Shown here piece by piece: positions 11,792 to 22,257 of a stretch of DNA of 64,000 bases. A program made the translations under genes and the position numbers. Positions within the stretch are counted from its first letter, which is position 1. Each line of letters opens with the position of its first letter. Origin of the DNA: Siderastrea siderea (lineage: Eukaryota; Cnidaria; Anthozoa; Scleractinia; Rhizangiidae); assembly GCA_964030785.1 (NCBI GenBank), contig OZ034970.1, positions 39,632,377 to 39,696,376 on the forward strand, written 5' to 3'. The notes beneath the pieces are model-generated. The model was not told where the DNA came from and ran no database searches. It worked only from the letters and a program-made list of their open reading frames with translations.

Positions 11792-14413
11792 ATGGAGCTT
11801 CACTTCTTAGGCACAGGATCGTGTTATCCTTCACCGTATAGGGGAGCATCATGTACAATTCTGAGGCACGAAACGGGATGTTGGATGTTTGATTGCGGAG
11901 AAGGGAGTCAAACACAACTCATGAAAAGTTCGATTAAACCTGGGAAAATTAGCAAGATTTTCATCACGCATCTTCATGGAGATCATCTCTTTGGCCTGCC
12001 TGGTCTGCTGTGTACAATGGGTGTGAACTGTGGAGAGCACAGGGAGCCTATTGAAATCTATGGGCCAGTTGGACTTAGGAAGTATTTAAGAGTGTCTCTG
12101 GAATTGTCAGAGTCACTGCTTGGGTTTAGTTACTCTGTGCACGAGCTTCAGTGTTCAAGTTCAGGTGAGAGAAAATTGGTTCCCTACCATCATTACCAAT
12201 CTGTTATCTGTAGCCTGACCTTGTTGGTGTCAACTGTTACCAGAATGTAGGAAACAGCATGTCAGAAAACCTATATTTTTCAATTTTCCCAGGGGAGGGG
12301 TAGGGAGGGCGTGCAAGCCTCTACCCATAAGATTGTTGGTCCCCAGTTACTGAGTTTGGTGCATCCTCCCCTAAATGAACTTTCATTGCACTGGTTACAG
12401 ATCTTGTCCAGTGTAGTTTTGCCCAAATTTGTCCCAAATGGATACATTGTGTCTGTGACATAAAAAGGGCTAATGTTTGAAGAAAAGTAGTTTTTGAGAC
12501 CAAAGACATTTTTGTGACAGTTGTTAGTAATAAACAGTATCTGTTTAATTAAGACTGAAATTTGGTGATTTGGTCCCCTTACAGATTTGCTTTTAAGCAG
12601 TGCTGTGGAATGGAGACACTCTTCGTCTGCTTCAGAAAATCTGCATCCAAATGAAACTCCAGGAAGAACTATTTGTGAAAATGTCAGTGGTTTATGGCAA
12701 GTTTGTCAAGAAGGAAATTTAACTGTGTTTGCTGCACCACTCAAGCACCGTGTTACATGTTTTGGTTATGTTATTCAAGAGCAACAACTTCCAGGAAAAC
12801 TTGATCCCACTCTTTTAAAACAGAAGGGTGTTCCTCCAGGCCCTCTTTATTCAAAAATTAAGAATGGTGAAACTATAAATGCTCCTGATGGCAGCTTGAT
12901 CATGCCTAGTGATGTGCTGGGACCATCACGGCCTGGTCGTAAAGCTGTCATTCTTGGTGATACATGCGACTCTTCAAGGATTGTTGAAATTGCTTCTGAT
13001 GCAGATGTTGTTGTTCATGAAGCTACTCTTGAAGATGAACTGAAGGAAACATGCATCGATCATGGACATTCCACTCCAGGTAGCTCAAGTTTGTATATAT
13101 ATATATATGTAAAAGATAATATATAAAAAGATAATATTTCATTTGCCATTTTTAAATGTCTGTGTTGTATGGTATCCTAATTAATGCTTTTTTAAAAATT
13201 TTTTTAATGCAATAAACTTACTTAGCATTAAATCACCACATTCCATTACAAAAACACATACTAAACTATAATTAACTACACGGTACACTAATGCTTAGTA
13301 CATCAGTTCGTTGTTTTTCTATGAGATCAGTGAGGTCAAAGTTCTGAGTTGTCTTGGGCTTCTTTTTCAAAGCAAGTCTTGGTGCACAGCCTTTCATATG
13401 AAAATGACTTTTCATTCACATGCAAATAGAACTCATTTTTGTATGAATGGTTGTGCTTTTTGCTTTGCTTTGGAAAAAGAAGAAAATAGCATGTTCCTGA
13501 GTTTCATGGCTGTTGATTTCTTGGTTTAATAATTTTTTTGTGGCTAGCAAAAACTAGGAGTCAAGAGAAGCAAAACTAGTAATATGGCTGTAATGTCAGG
13601 AAGACAGGTGGCCGGGAACCCAGGAGAAAAGGGGCAGGAAATATCAGGAAGCAGGAGTCTAAGAGGGTGCAGGATTCCTAAGGTGATGGAAAGCAATTAA
13701 AAAGCACAGAAGGGAGGGAGACTACAAAATGGGGTGGGATCTGGGATTAAAGGTATAGGAAGAGGGAAGTTTGGGCCCCATGTCCTCCCTCCCCACCCCC
13801 CCCCCCCTCCCCCCACTGTGACAGGGTGGATAGCATGTGAGGAATGCTCTCCTTAGACTTTGGACTAGGGCCCAAATCAGTCCATGTGCTCTGCTGGTAG
13901 AGTGAATCCACAGCTTTAAAGTTACACAGTGTTTCTGTTTTGCAGCACAACACCAGTCATGATTTGCATGGAGTTGAGATTGCTTGAAAGCAGTTTATAT
14001 TACTTTTGCTCTTCTAGCCCAGATTTGTGAATCAGTTGCAAGGAATTGGCTGTATGGATGAGAATAATATTTCCTGCTTTCACAAGACACACACAGGAAT
14101 TTGGCTGGTGTATGCAAAAGTTCACAGATACTCTTGAAATCATAACCTTTTAAATTTAATTGCTCAAATGGTTTGTTTCACAGAAATGGCTGGTCATTTT
14201 GCTGGAAAAATCAAGGCCAAGAAACTGGTTCTTACTCATTTTAGCCAAAGATATAAGGGAGTTAATGCCAGTACAACAACAACAACAACAAGCAAAGCTG
14301 ATAACTGTGACCCGTGTGTAGGAAGGCTTGTCAAGCAAGCAGAAAAAATCTTTACATCAGGCAGCGTGTTTGCTGCTGAAGACTTCATGGTCCTGCAACT
14401 TCCTTTAAAATAA
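11792..14413 (+). CDS. ELAC1: tRNase Z short form (zinc phosphodiesterase ELAC1)
   Basis: Exons 11792-12164, 12585-13079 and 14184-14413 join in phase (1 and 1) to a 365-aa protein, close to the usual ~363 aa. tRNase Z enzymes are metallo-beta-lactamase-fold endonucleases that cut the 3' trailer from pre-tRNAs; the short ELAC1 form is also linked to repair of cleaved tRNAs. Visible motifs in order: N-terminal [15 protein letters not shown], the metal-binding [41 protein letters not shown] and C-terminal LTHFSQRY. An upstream in-frame ATG (11663) would add 43 residues unlike the family, so the canonical start is chosen. An ACA run gives six threonines in exon 3. No damage seen. Confidence 0.95.
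13560..13830. repeat. Purine-rich, C-run low-complexity sequence in ELAC1 intron 2
   Basis: Repeated 'caggaag/gcagg' words are followed by a long C tract at 13793-13815. A simple-sequence tract with no coding signal. Confidence 0.6.
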
Positions 14414-14957
14414 TACAGCTGTTTGGGATTTTTGTATGTAACAACAATATAAAAAATTAAGGTTGTCACCTGAGGGGAGAAAGTCACTTACTAGATTTAA
14501 TTTTAATACAAATTGCTCAAATAAGAACTGATTCAAGGAGCATTTTATTAAGATTTTTGCCAATGCAATAGGGCACAAGTGAGAGATTCTTGAGGAGCTC
14601 TGAGGGAGAACAAGCCATGACTTTTTCATATTCTAAATTTAAGTCAATGAGAGTTTTTTTAACTCCTGGGTGTCAGATCAGTCTTGGTTATTAAATTTCT
14701 AGCTTTCTGGTTGGTTCAGTGCACACAGGTTATCAGAAAATAACCCTGCGTTTTACCTTATAAGGAAATATTGATTGCCATGCCAAGTTAAAGTGTTGCA
14801 ATGGTCAAAAGTTTTTTTCCTGAGAAGCAAAATGGATTTTAAACTATAGCTAAAAAAAATCCGCAATGGTCAGCGAAGTTAACAATATTATTCGCTGAAG
14901 TTAAGGTAAATATCTACCTCTCTTCACCAACACTGAGGTGAATAATTTTATTGTTTT

Positions 14958-15134
14958 AGTACATATCAAACCAGTCGATAGCCAACACCAAACAGTTGGC
15001 TTTTTCTGAGAAATGAGGAAAAACTTGCGAGGAAATCCACAACAATGCTGGGAGTTGAATAGCAGGCACTATCCTGAGTGCGAGTAGCCAATCAGAGTGC
15101 TCGAAAAACGCTATCCACTGGTTTGGTATATACT
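14958..15134. mobile_element. Short MITE with CCAAACCAG-type ends
   Basis: Left end 'catatcaaaccagtcgatag' is mirrored by right end 'ctatccactggtttggtata'. The interior includes 'ccaatcagagtgctcg', typical of short AT-flanked MITEs. No coding capacity. Confidence 0.6.
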
Positions 15135-15663
15135 ATTATTTTTTTCTCAGCGCGTGAGCGGGCAAGATGAACCAAATCCTGCAATCTGATTGGTTCCGGG
15201 AGCGGGCGGAATTTTCCGATCTTGACCGCGGTCAACGGAACGTCAATAACGAAAAATTTGTAATGGGTTTTTAAAACCTTTAAAATCTTTAAAACGTTCT
15301 CCGAAACTTAGAATTCTGAAATTTTTTGTACATTGTCGTTAAAAACTTTCTTTCCAAAATTTCTTGTTAAAATACCGAAGGTTGTACAATGTAAATCGCC
15401 TCTTCCCTTTCGACAAACATTTGAGTAAATCGAGCAGGAGTTAGCTACATGTATCGAAATTTGGGAAAATAAAGGGGTTTCTTTTAGTTATATTGCTTCC
15501 TGTGATTTCTGAGTTTTAACAGAGTAAAAAAGCGTATTTTGCTGCTCTGGTGTCACAAACGGCTTCGTTTCATGGTTCATTTTACGCGCGCTTGCAAAAC
15601 GTTGCTTTCCGAAAACAATAAGATACGTTTAACTTTTGAAAAACAACAAGAAAAAAATAAAAA

Positions 15664-15808
15664 TATTATTTGCCGGCCTTGGTCGGTCCGTATTGAGAAA
15701 AACTGTGCCCTCGGTCTTGAGCACGGCCCTCGGCCTGCGGCCTTGGGCCATACTCAAGACCTCTGGCACAGTTTTTCTCAATACGGACCTCCCGGCCGGC
15801 AAATAATA
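15664..15808. mobile_element. Hairpin MITE, TATTTGCCGGCC ends
   Basis: Two arms of about 65 bp are near-perfect reverse complements, from TATTATTTGCCGGCC to GGCCGGCAAATAATA, with a short GC-rich loop. An AT microsatellite follows. The apparent reading frames here are products of the palindrome. Confidence 0.75.
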
Positions 15809-16040
15809 TATATATATATATAGATTTATAATAAAGTTTCGATATAACGCGCACTCTGATTGGTTGAAACAGCGTGCTTTATCAAAGTACAGATGCACGG
15901 ATTAGCCCGTGACGCCATTCTGTGCGCGCTGGTAAACTGAAAACCTTTCTTGCGCGCGCTTGCAAGCTATGAAAAAAACTTGATTTCTTGCAATTAAAAG
16001 CCAGTTTCTTTACAAATATGAGCAAAGCTATATTATAAAA

Positions 16041-16226
16041 CAAATGAAAAAGCCAAAACCGTGCTTTGTTCTGTGATAAAGCACTCAAGGAAGTGACGAG
16101 AGCACTCAAGAAGTAGGGAGAAGCACTCGCCTGTGGCTCGTGTTCACCCTACACTTCTTTCGTGCTCTCGTCACTTCCTTGCGCGCTTTGTCACAGAACA
16201 AAGCACGGTTTTGGCTTTTTTATTTG
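16041..16226. repeat. Long hairpin with ~85-bp arms
   Basis: 'caaatgaaaaagccaaaacc' on the left is mirrored by 'ggttttggcttttttatttg' on the right. Conserved words 'gtgctttgttctgtgat' and 'gtgacgagagcact' lie in both arms around a ~35-bp loop. Probably the folded end of a MITE. Confidence 0.7.
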
Positions 16227-16399
16227 TTAATTAGCCAAGCCTAAAAGCGGAGCCCCCCTTTTTGTTTTGTCTGTTTTTTGCTTTTGTTTTTTGTTTTGTT
16301 TTTTTGTTTTGTTTTTGCTGGCAGTTATTAATTTGTGAAAATACTCTCATCCAAGTCGTTTTATTAAAAAAAAACGAAGAAAAAAAAAAAAGAAAAAAA

Positions 16400-16475
16400 T
16401 TCTTGCTCCCACTGAATGTCGAACCCGGCTCATCGGCATGAGATGCCGGTAACTAGTCCACTAGGCCATGGGCGT
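16400..16475 (-). repeat. tRNA-like SINE head (Glu-like, degenerate)
   Basis: On the minus strand there is an A-box-like TGGCCTAGTGGACTAG, an anticodon-like hairpin with loop ATCTCAT (CTC at the anticodon position) and a B-box-like GGTTCGACA. Poly-T and poly-A-rich tracts surround it. The T and acceptor stems pair poorly, so it is read as a tRNA-derived SINE or pseudo-tRNA. Confidence 0.5.
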
Positions 16476-16969
16476 TTGACATTGTTTACGAAGTTAATTT
16501 TAATACTTATTTCTTTCTTCGTGACAAGCTGCCTATCAGCATGAAAATGCTGGTGTTTTTCCTGGCAAAATGTGTTCGAAACACCGTAAAAACCATGGTT
16601 GTGGACAGAAAAAACCAAAAAGCACTAGCTCTGCTATATTTGGCGTCGAAACCACTGCGAAAAGCTGCGAACTCAAGCGGTGTGCCGACCGAGTTTGAAC
16701 AGAACCGACGAGGCAAATTTGAACTTTTTGCCTGAACTTTATTGCCGAATTTCTTTCGCCTAGATTGAACTTTTCCCCTTCCACCAAAAAGACAACTACT
16801 GAGTGTTCTTTTGAACTTTTTTTTTCCACTGACAAATTTGTTTTTGACTTTTGTTGTCTTTGCTTGTTTTGCTACAACGCGGGTCAACATGCGATTTCGC
16901 GCCGAAAACACACGGGATTCAGCACAGGATTCTATCCAGTGTAGGAAGTGTATTGGTAGCCCTGTGGTA

Positions 16970-17010
16970 CGGATGTACGGACGGACGGACGTACGGATGT
17001 ACGGACAGAT
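16970..17010. repeat. Short GTACGGAC minisatellite
   Basis: Imperfect repeats of 'gtacggatgtacggac' and 'ggac'. Confidence 0.7.
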
Positions 17011-17109
17011 GGTCACGTGACTACTACGTCACTACCAAAATTTTTTGGCTTGATAGATTACCAAATTTCCTTAGCAATGGGGCTCCGCTGACGCGCTAGC
17101 GTGCTGGCT

Positions 17110-17188
17110 CCGCTATTATGGACTCTCTCTCTTACGGACACCAAATCTTCATCCCGATGGTGTCCGTTATAACGAGAGTTGACTGTAT
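17110..17188. mobile_element. End fragment of Tc1/pogo-like MITE
   Basis: The sequence 'ggtgtccgttataacgagag' followed by TTGACTG-TA is an element end next to TA. It is the inverted version of the end at 17616. Only about 80 bp remain. Confidence 0.5.
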
Positions 17189-17615
17189 ATGCTTGTGGCA
17201 TTTACAGCAGTGAAGTCTGGAAAACTTACTTAATTAACTTCAATTAAAATTTCTTTTGTTGCAACACACGAAACTAATTTGGCAACTGAGGTTTACTTTA
17301 AATGATTTTCAAGTTCTTTTATGAATTAAAGCACTCTCATTCCCTGGCTCAACTCAAAGGAAAATAAACTTATAAGAAAAATTATTTAACTTTTCTTCAA
17401 ACGACTGCATGGGAGGCTAGCAAAGAATAGGCTAAGAACACTTTATTGTTATTGAAGATAGCATACATTCAGTATAAATTGATAAGTTTTACTTTTACTA
17501 TTTATTAATATCTAACTTGAAATGAAATTTTCATCACAGTCATTAATATGTAATTTATAAGTTGTCCACAATTCACAAGTACATTATTTCAGTTATAAAT
17601 TCATTTATTACAATA

Positions 17616-17790
17616 CAGTCAACTCTCATTATAACGGACACCATTGGGACCAAGATTTAGTGTCCATAGTAGAGAGAGTCTGTAATAGCAGGGGTTATTT
17701 TCAGTAATTCTTCTTCCTTGGGGCTTCAGCTGCCTTTCCATAATAGTGGGTGTCCGTAATAGCAAGGTGTCTGCAAGGCAGACATAATTT
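17616..17790. mobile_element. Fragment of Tc1/pogo-like MITE
   Basis: TA followed by CAGTCAACTCTCATTATAAC and a 'ggacaccattgggacc' segment. The terminal bases face the fragment at 17110-17188, so the two are separate copies flanking unique DNA rather than two ends of one element. The right end is missing. Confidence 0.5.
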
Positions 17791-17889
17791 TACTAGTAAT
17801 AAACTGAACAGTAAAAAGGGTACATTGATTGTTTCTGTCAGATAGTGATTACAAAAATACATAAATCATTTGTGGCATCATTCTGTGTC

Positions 17890-19071
17890 TTACTGAGGTG
17901 CTGGAAATGGATGCACGTACAATCCACCAAAGGCATTTCCATCAAAATAATAAACTGGGTACTGGTTATTTGGTTGTCCATTAGGTCCTGCCCCACCAGC
18001 AGCTGCCCAGTCTCTTCTGAATCTCTCGATTTGTTGCTGTCTTTGGTCTCCAGCCACCAGGTTGTAAATACCATTGCCTATAAGACCTCCCAGCACCCCT
18101 CCTGCAGCCACGCCGGCAGCTCCACTCCAGGGTCCAAGTATAAAGCCTGCAGCACCCAAGCATCCTCCCACGCCAGCCCCTATCTGAGCACCTGGACTTT
18201 GAAGGGCAAGTGACACCCATGTGTAGATGACTCCAAAGGCAAAGAGAATAATCTCTATGACTTCTCTGAGAACGTGCACGAGGCCAACCCCCAACTGCGT
18301 AACACTGTTTGAATTTTCCAGGAGAAGACGGAGGATGTGAAAAACCGGAGGCAGGGCAAGTGCCAAGTTGTTGTCATCAGGGTTAAGTACGGTGCTGGTT
18401 ATAACCAAGAAGTTTCTGACGTTCAGTATCGCTTCTTCTACCATCGGGGGTTTTCCCTTCAGGGTATGGAATTTTTTCGCATCGTGATAAGCCCCTTCTA
18501 GCAGGCTGATCAGCGAAGTGTAACCGGCAAAACGGCCCGCTTCCGGTTTCTCTGCGCTGGTGGGGATGTTGACATTTTTCTTCGCCAAGGCGTCAGAAAT
18601 CGAGTGTGTCAACACTTGCTGATGATGTGAGCAGAGGTACAAATCTCGCTTACCACATTTCGCTGCTTCTGGGTTTCTGAGGTTGCACAACGGATGGCGA
18701 CACACAACGTCGGTTGAGGTGAAGTTTGGATCAAACTGAATAAGGACGATTTCCTCGTGCGCACCGAGATGTCCGGCTCTCCGCAAGGTCACTTTCGTAT
18801 CAAAGTTGGCACCAAAGAGCTTTCTTGCATCTTGAAAGGTTGTTTTGGTTATTTTTGGCGGCGAAGATTCAACCTTGAGGTGCTTGAGAAGCTCGCAACA
18901 CCATTCTTTAACTGTTGTTGATACGGCTTCTCCGCTCACTCCGCTTGCGTGGCGTTCCAAATGTAATCTCAAATAATACTTCTCCACTCTGTTTCCTATC
19001 TGCTTGAGTAAAGTTGCCACTTGGCTGAATTTTACTTTTGTTATTTCAATGTCTGTTGTCTCTTTTTCCAT
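17890..19071 (-). CDS. Zinc-knuckle / glycine-zipper membrane protein, copy A
   Basis: Intronless 393-aa protein, function unknown. The start at MEKETTDIE is chosen over an ATG 14 codons upstream (19113) because it gives exactly the length of the paralogue at 21076-22257. Order: helical N-terminus; IQFDPNFTSTDVVCRHPLC and RDLYLCSHH, a likely Cys/His zinc knuckle near residue 120-150; LEGAYH; AILNVRNFLVITST; LALPPV; a hydrophobic segment (IILFAFGVIYTWVSLAL); then a glycine zipper (GAGVGGCLGAAG, GVLGGLIGNG) and a short Gly/Pro/Asn-rich tail. The zipper suggests close packing or oligomerisation of membrane helices; that is inference. One of three tandem same-strand relatives. Confidence 0.8.
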   Translation of the reverse strand: MEKETTDIEITKVKFSQVATLLKQIGNRVEKYYLRLHLERHASGVSGEAVSTTVKEWCCELLKHLKVESSPPKITKTTFQDARKLFGANFDTKVTLRRAGHLGAHEEIVLIQFDPNFTSTDVVCRHPLCNLRNPEAAKCGKRDLYLCSHHQQVLTHSISDALAKKNVNIPTSAEKPEAGRFAGYTSLISLLEGAYHDAKKFHTLKGKPPMVEEAILNVRNFLVITSTVLNPDDNNLALALPPVFHILRLLLENSNSVTQLGVGLVHVLREVIEIILFAFGVIYTWVSLALQSPGAQIGAGVGGCLGAAGFILGPWSGAAGVAAGGVLGGLIGNGIYNLVAGDQRQQQIERFRRDWAAAGGAGPNGQPNNQYPVYYFDGNAFGGLYVHPFPAPQ

Positions 19072-19792
19072 TCTTGAGTACTGTTTGATTCTTGAGCCAC
19101 TTCTCACGCACAAGATTATAAAATACTGAATACAAATGTGCTGAGTTGTGCTTTGCTTAGAATTTTATTCGAAGCGTGAGGGAAATAACCCTATTGACAG
19201 TACGTTAGGGGAAATTATCACTCTTGTTTTTTAAAAAAGTTGATCACACAATCAAATCTCCTTGTCAGCTCTCCATGACTCGACATATTTAAGACAATAC
19301 ATCATGATCAAATAGGTTTTATTTTCATTGTCGAACTGATTTTTCAGTTTCACTTTCAATCACGTGTATTGAACATCATGGTTGTATTTTTGTTTAGCTG
19401 AATAAAAGAACTCGACTTTCCTCTGTTTCCTGAATGGCTTTTTTGTCAAGATCTACAAACACCGTCTTATTCAGGAATCAAAAAGATGCGACTTATTGAT
19501 ATCGTTTGGCTGATTTTTCAGTTTCTTTTCGTTTTCACCTCGCGTCTCGTATTAAACTAGCCAATGAACTTGACAGTGACTGAAATAGTGTTAGTTTCAT
19601 CTCTCAGTTCCCACCTTAGTTGCAGCTTTTTGTGCTTTTGTCATCGCCATTTTGAGAAAACGTTGAAATATAATGGGATCTGAGATGTACCGACTTATTT
19701 GAGCGGGAAAACCCCTTGAGCCCTGCAGGATGAGAAAACCCCTTGTTCCAAATCGCAAAGACACCTGGGAAAGAACAAGTAGACAAGCAACC

Positions 19793-20238
19793 GTGATTCC
19801 ACATAACCTGCGAATGCAGCCGCCTCTCCCCACTCCGGCCGCCTGCCGTGTTCGGAGGGGAGAGAAGTCTGCGATTTACACACAGAAATTCCATACTGAT
19901 GACATAAATCTGTCCGGATATCAAGTCATGAGCGCTGATTGGTCCGCCAGGACATTTCGCATAATTAATAGTAAATACAGTGAAACCTCGATTTAACGAA
20001 GTGGGAAGGGACTGGGGAAATTGGTTCGTTATATCGAGGGTTCGTTATATCGAGGTTCTTTTCCATATATTACGCTATTACTGGGCTGAAAAATATCGTT
20101 CGTTATACCGAGGACTTCGTTACATAGAGGTTCGTTAAATCGAGGTTCCACTGTATAGGCAAAATGTGAAAATTCTCGAACGCGGCAAGCGGCCGGAGCG
20201 CGGAGCGGCGGCTGTATTCGCAGCCTAGATTCCACAGT
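19793..20238. mobile_element. DNA transposon with ~60-bp inverted ends, split by a Tigger MITE
   Basis: The left end 'tgcgaatgcagccgcctctc' and following 'ccactccggccgcctgccg' are mirrored on the right by 'cggcaagcggccggagcgcg' and 'gcggctgtattcgcag'. No transposase is present. The younger TA-flanked element at 19978-20153 lies inside, giving a relative age order. Confidence 0.6.
19978..20153. mobile_element. pogo/Tigger-type MITE
   Basis: 176-bp element flanked by TA (19976-19977, 20154-20155). Ends are CAGTGAAACCTCGATTTAAC and its near-perfect reverse complement. CAGTGgAACCTCG ends with TA duplication are characteristic of Tigger/pogo. Internal copies of 'ttcgttatatcgagg' may be binding-site repeats. 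Confidence 0.85.
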
Positions 20239-20239
20239 G

Positions 20240-21060
20240 CTACTCGGTTTTTCAAAAATTTGAATTTCGGCTCTAGGGTAAGAAAGAACTATCGCCGGCT
20301 TTTCAGGTCATAATATAGTGTTTGCAGAAGTTTGTATACGGGGGTAGCAATTTCTTGCGCATAACGGTCAAATGGGACCCAAACGACTCTGACTCTGTAT
20401 GGAGAATTTGAAGACTGGGCCTTTATTTTTGCACGTTTAGGTTCAAAGCTTGAAGCTTGTGGGGTAGTGCCTAACTACGATTCGTTACAAAAAAATATAT
20501 ACATACAACGTATTTAATACAAAGCTAAGAACATAAACTATCATCTATAACCTGAACTGAGTTTTGAGTTATTTCCGCGCCTCTCTATTTAGCAATTACA
20601 CTCCACAATGTATGGTAAATGACCTAGAGCCCACTGACAGTAGTCTAGAAATTGTCAATACTCATGCCGATTTTTATTTGTTACCTCTTTGGGGTAAAAA
20701 TACATTTGAACCAGGCATGACGAGATTATAGCAGCCATCAGTTAAGTGTTCCTTCCGCCTTTCCGAGAAACAGTGGTCCTGACTTAAAAGAAAGTCAACA
20801 GCTGTAAATATTTTAAAATAAAGAAAAATGAAAGATCAAAGCGAAATCATGGTACACTCAGCAGTTTATATATTAATTTACAATTTAGGCGTGGGAGGTA
20901 ATTAAATCTATGTTGAAAATATTTTAGACAAAACCGTATCAGCCTATGTAAGTCGTGACGCCATGTATCGTTAATAGATTGTCGACCCTGAGTAGCAGTT
21001 TGAAAAACATCAGTACCCAAAGACTGTTCAGTAAAACTAATTATATAACAGTGAATAGTG
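20240..21060. other. Spacer, nothing recognised
   Basis: AT-rich sequence downstream of the gene at 21076; likely contains its 3' UTR. No repeat ends or exons seen. Confidence 0.4.
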
Positions 21061-21075
21061 AGGAGTATACAACTG

Positions 21076-22257
21076 CTATTCCCTCCAAGCTCTTGCTAGC
21101 GTGATATACATCGTTAAGCCACCCCAGGCATCTCCAGAAACACTGTATGCCACTTGTGGTTCTCTGTCTGCACCTGGGTGTCCTCCCTCCCCACCAGCTG
21201 CCAACCATTCCTGCCTGGCTCTTGCGATGTTCTGTTGGTCTCTGTTTTCTTTAATCAGCATGTAAGCACCGCTTCCAATTAGGCCACCGAGTACCACTCC
21301 GGTAGCTGCACAGGCAATTCCACTCAATGGCCCTAGAACAAAACCGGCTGCCCCAACACACCCTCCTATGCCAGCTCCTATCTTGGCTCCTGGGTTTGTA
21401 AGCGAGATCCATGTGAACATGACCCCAAACGCGAAGAGAATCATGTCTATCATTCCTCTTAGCAGCAAAAGCAGATTTTGCATTTGCTCATTATCGCCTA
21501 TAGCTTCTAAAATACGCTGAAAGGTGCTTAAAACGGGAGGCAGGGCAAGTGCCGTGTTGCAACAATCAGGGTTGAGCAGGGTGCTGGTTATGATCAAGAA
21601 GTTTCTCACATTCAAGATCGCTTCGTCGACAATTTGGCAAGATTTCTTTGTGGTAGGGACCTGTCTTCTTTCGTGGTAAGTTCCCTCAAGTAGGCTGATG
21701 ATTGCAGTGTAGCCTTCACAACGACTCGACTCTGAGGCGAACTCTGTTCTAGGAAGCTGTATTTTTTCTTTCTCCAAGGCTTGTAAAATATGGCTCTTTA
21801 AATGCTCTTGATGGCTCGGGCAGAGGTACAGATCTCGTTTAACACCCTTGTGTCGTTTCGGTGCTTTCGGATTTTTGTTCTTGCAGCAAGGATGTCGGCA
21901 GACGACATCATTTGTCTTGAAATTGGGATCAAACTGAAGAAGGACGATTTCTTCCGGGGTATCTTCCATGAAACGCCAAAACTTGGGCTTTCGCAACTTC
22001 ACTTTAGCTTCTACTTTGACAGCAGTTTTGGCTTTCAAAAGCTTTTCTGCATCTTGGAAGTCGGCTTTGGTTACTTTCGGCAGGGCGGAAGGACATTTGA
22101 GGTGCCTCTCGAGGTCGTGTTTCCAGCTGGCAACTGTAGAATATGCTGATGGTACCAGCTTATCCTTGGCGAGTTTTTCCTCACCTGCACGTTGTAGAAG
22201 CAACCCTAAAGCTTTTTGTTTCATGAGTTCGTCCTCATCTGCTGAAAAATTGTACAT
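21076..22257 (-). CDS. Zinc-knuckle / glycine-zipper membrane protein, copy B
   Basis: Intronless 393-aa paralogue of the gene at 17890-19071, function unknown. Residues 1-100 are mostly helical and charged. The zinc-knuckle candidates are C120, C124/C125, C146 and H149 in DVVCRHPCC and RDLYLCPSHQ. Conserved blocks are IVLLQFDPNF (104-113), GYTAIISLLEGTYH (182-195), DEAILNVRNFLIITSTLLNPD (211-231) and LALPPV (237-242). A hydrophobic helix spans about 269-286. A glycine-zipper segment (GAGIGGCVGAAGF, GVVLGGLIGSGAY) spans about 290-332, with a short soluble tail. No signal peptide is seen, so tail-anchored or internal-membrane topology is possible. Conservation with copy A through all blocks argues that both are real genes. 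Confidence 0.8.
   Translation of the reverse strand: MYNFSADEDELMKQKALGLLLQRAGEEKLAKDKLVPSAYSTVASWKHDLERHLKCPSALPKVTKADFQDAEKLLKAKTAVKVEAKVKLRKPKFWRFMEDTPEEIVLLQFDPNFKTNDVVCRHPCCKNKNPKAPKRHKGVKRDLYLCPSHQEHLKSHILQALEKEKIQLPRTEFASESSRCEGYTAIISLLEGTYHERRQVPTTKKSCQIVDEAILNVRNFLIITSTLLNPDCCNTALALPPVLSTFQRILEAIGDNEQMQNLLLLLRGMIDMILFAFGVMFTWISLTNPGAKIGAGIGGCVGAAGFVLGPLSGIACAATGVVLGGLIGSGAYMLIKENRDQQNIARARQEWLAAGGEGGHPGADREPQVAYSVSGDAWGGLTMYITLARAWRE

Noticed and set aside
15629..15898. Overlapping frames on both strands at the hairpin
   Set aside because: Mirror-image products of a palindromic MITE.
16400..16475. Functional tRNA-Glu gene
   Set aside because: T-stem and acceptor stem do not pair, and the sequence is embedded in simple T/A tracts; a SINE head fits better.
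16507..17016. A 169-codon minus-strand frame with basic composition
   Set aside because: It crosses a SINE border and a GTACGGAC minisatellite, and contains no recognisable domain.
17189..17615. A single transposon whose ends are the CAGTCAACTC motifs at 17186 and 17616
   Set aside because: The terminal bases point toward each other rather than outward, so these are two separate truncated elements.
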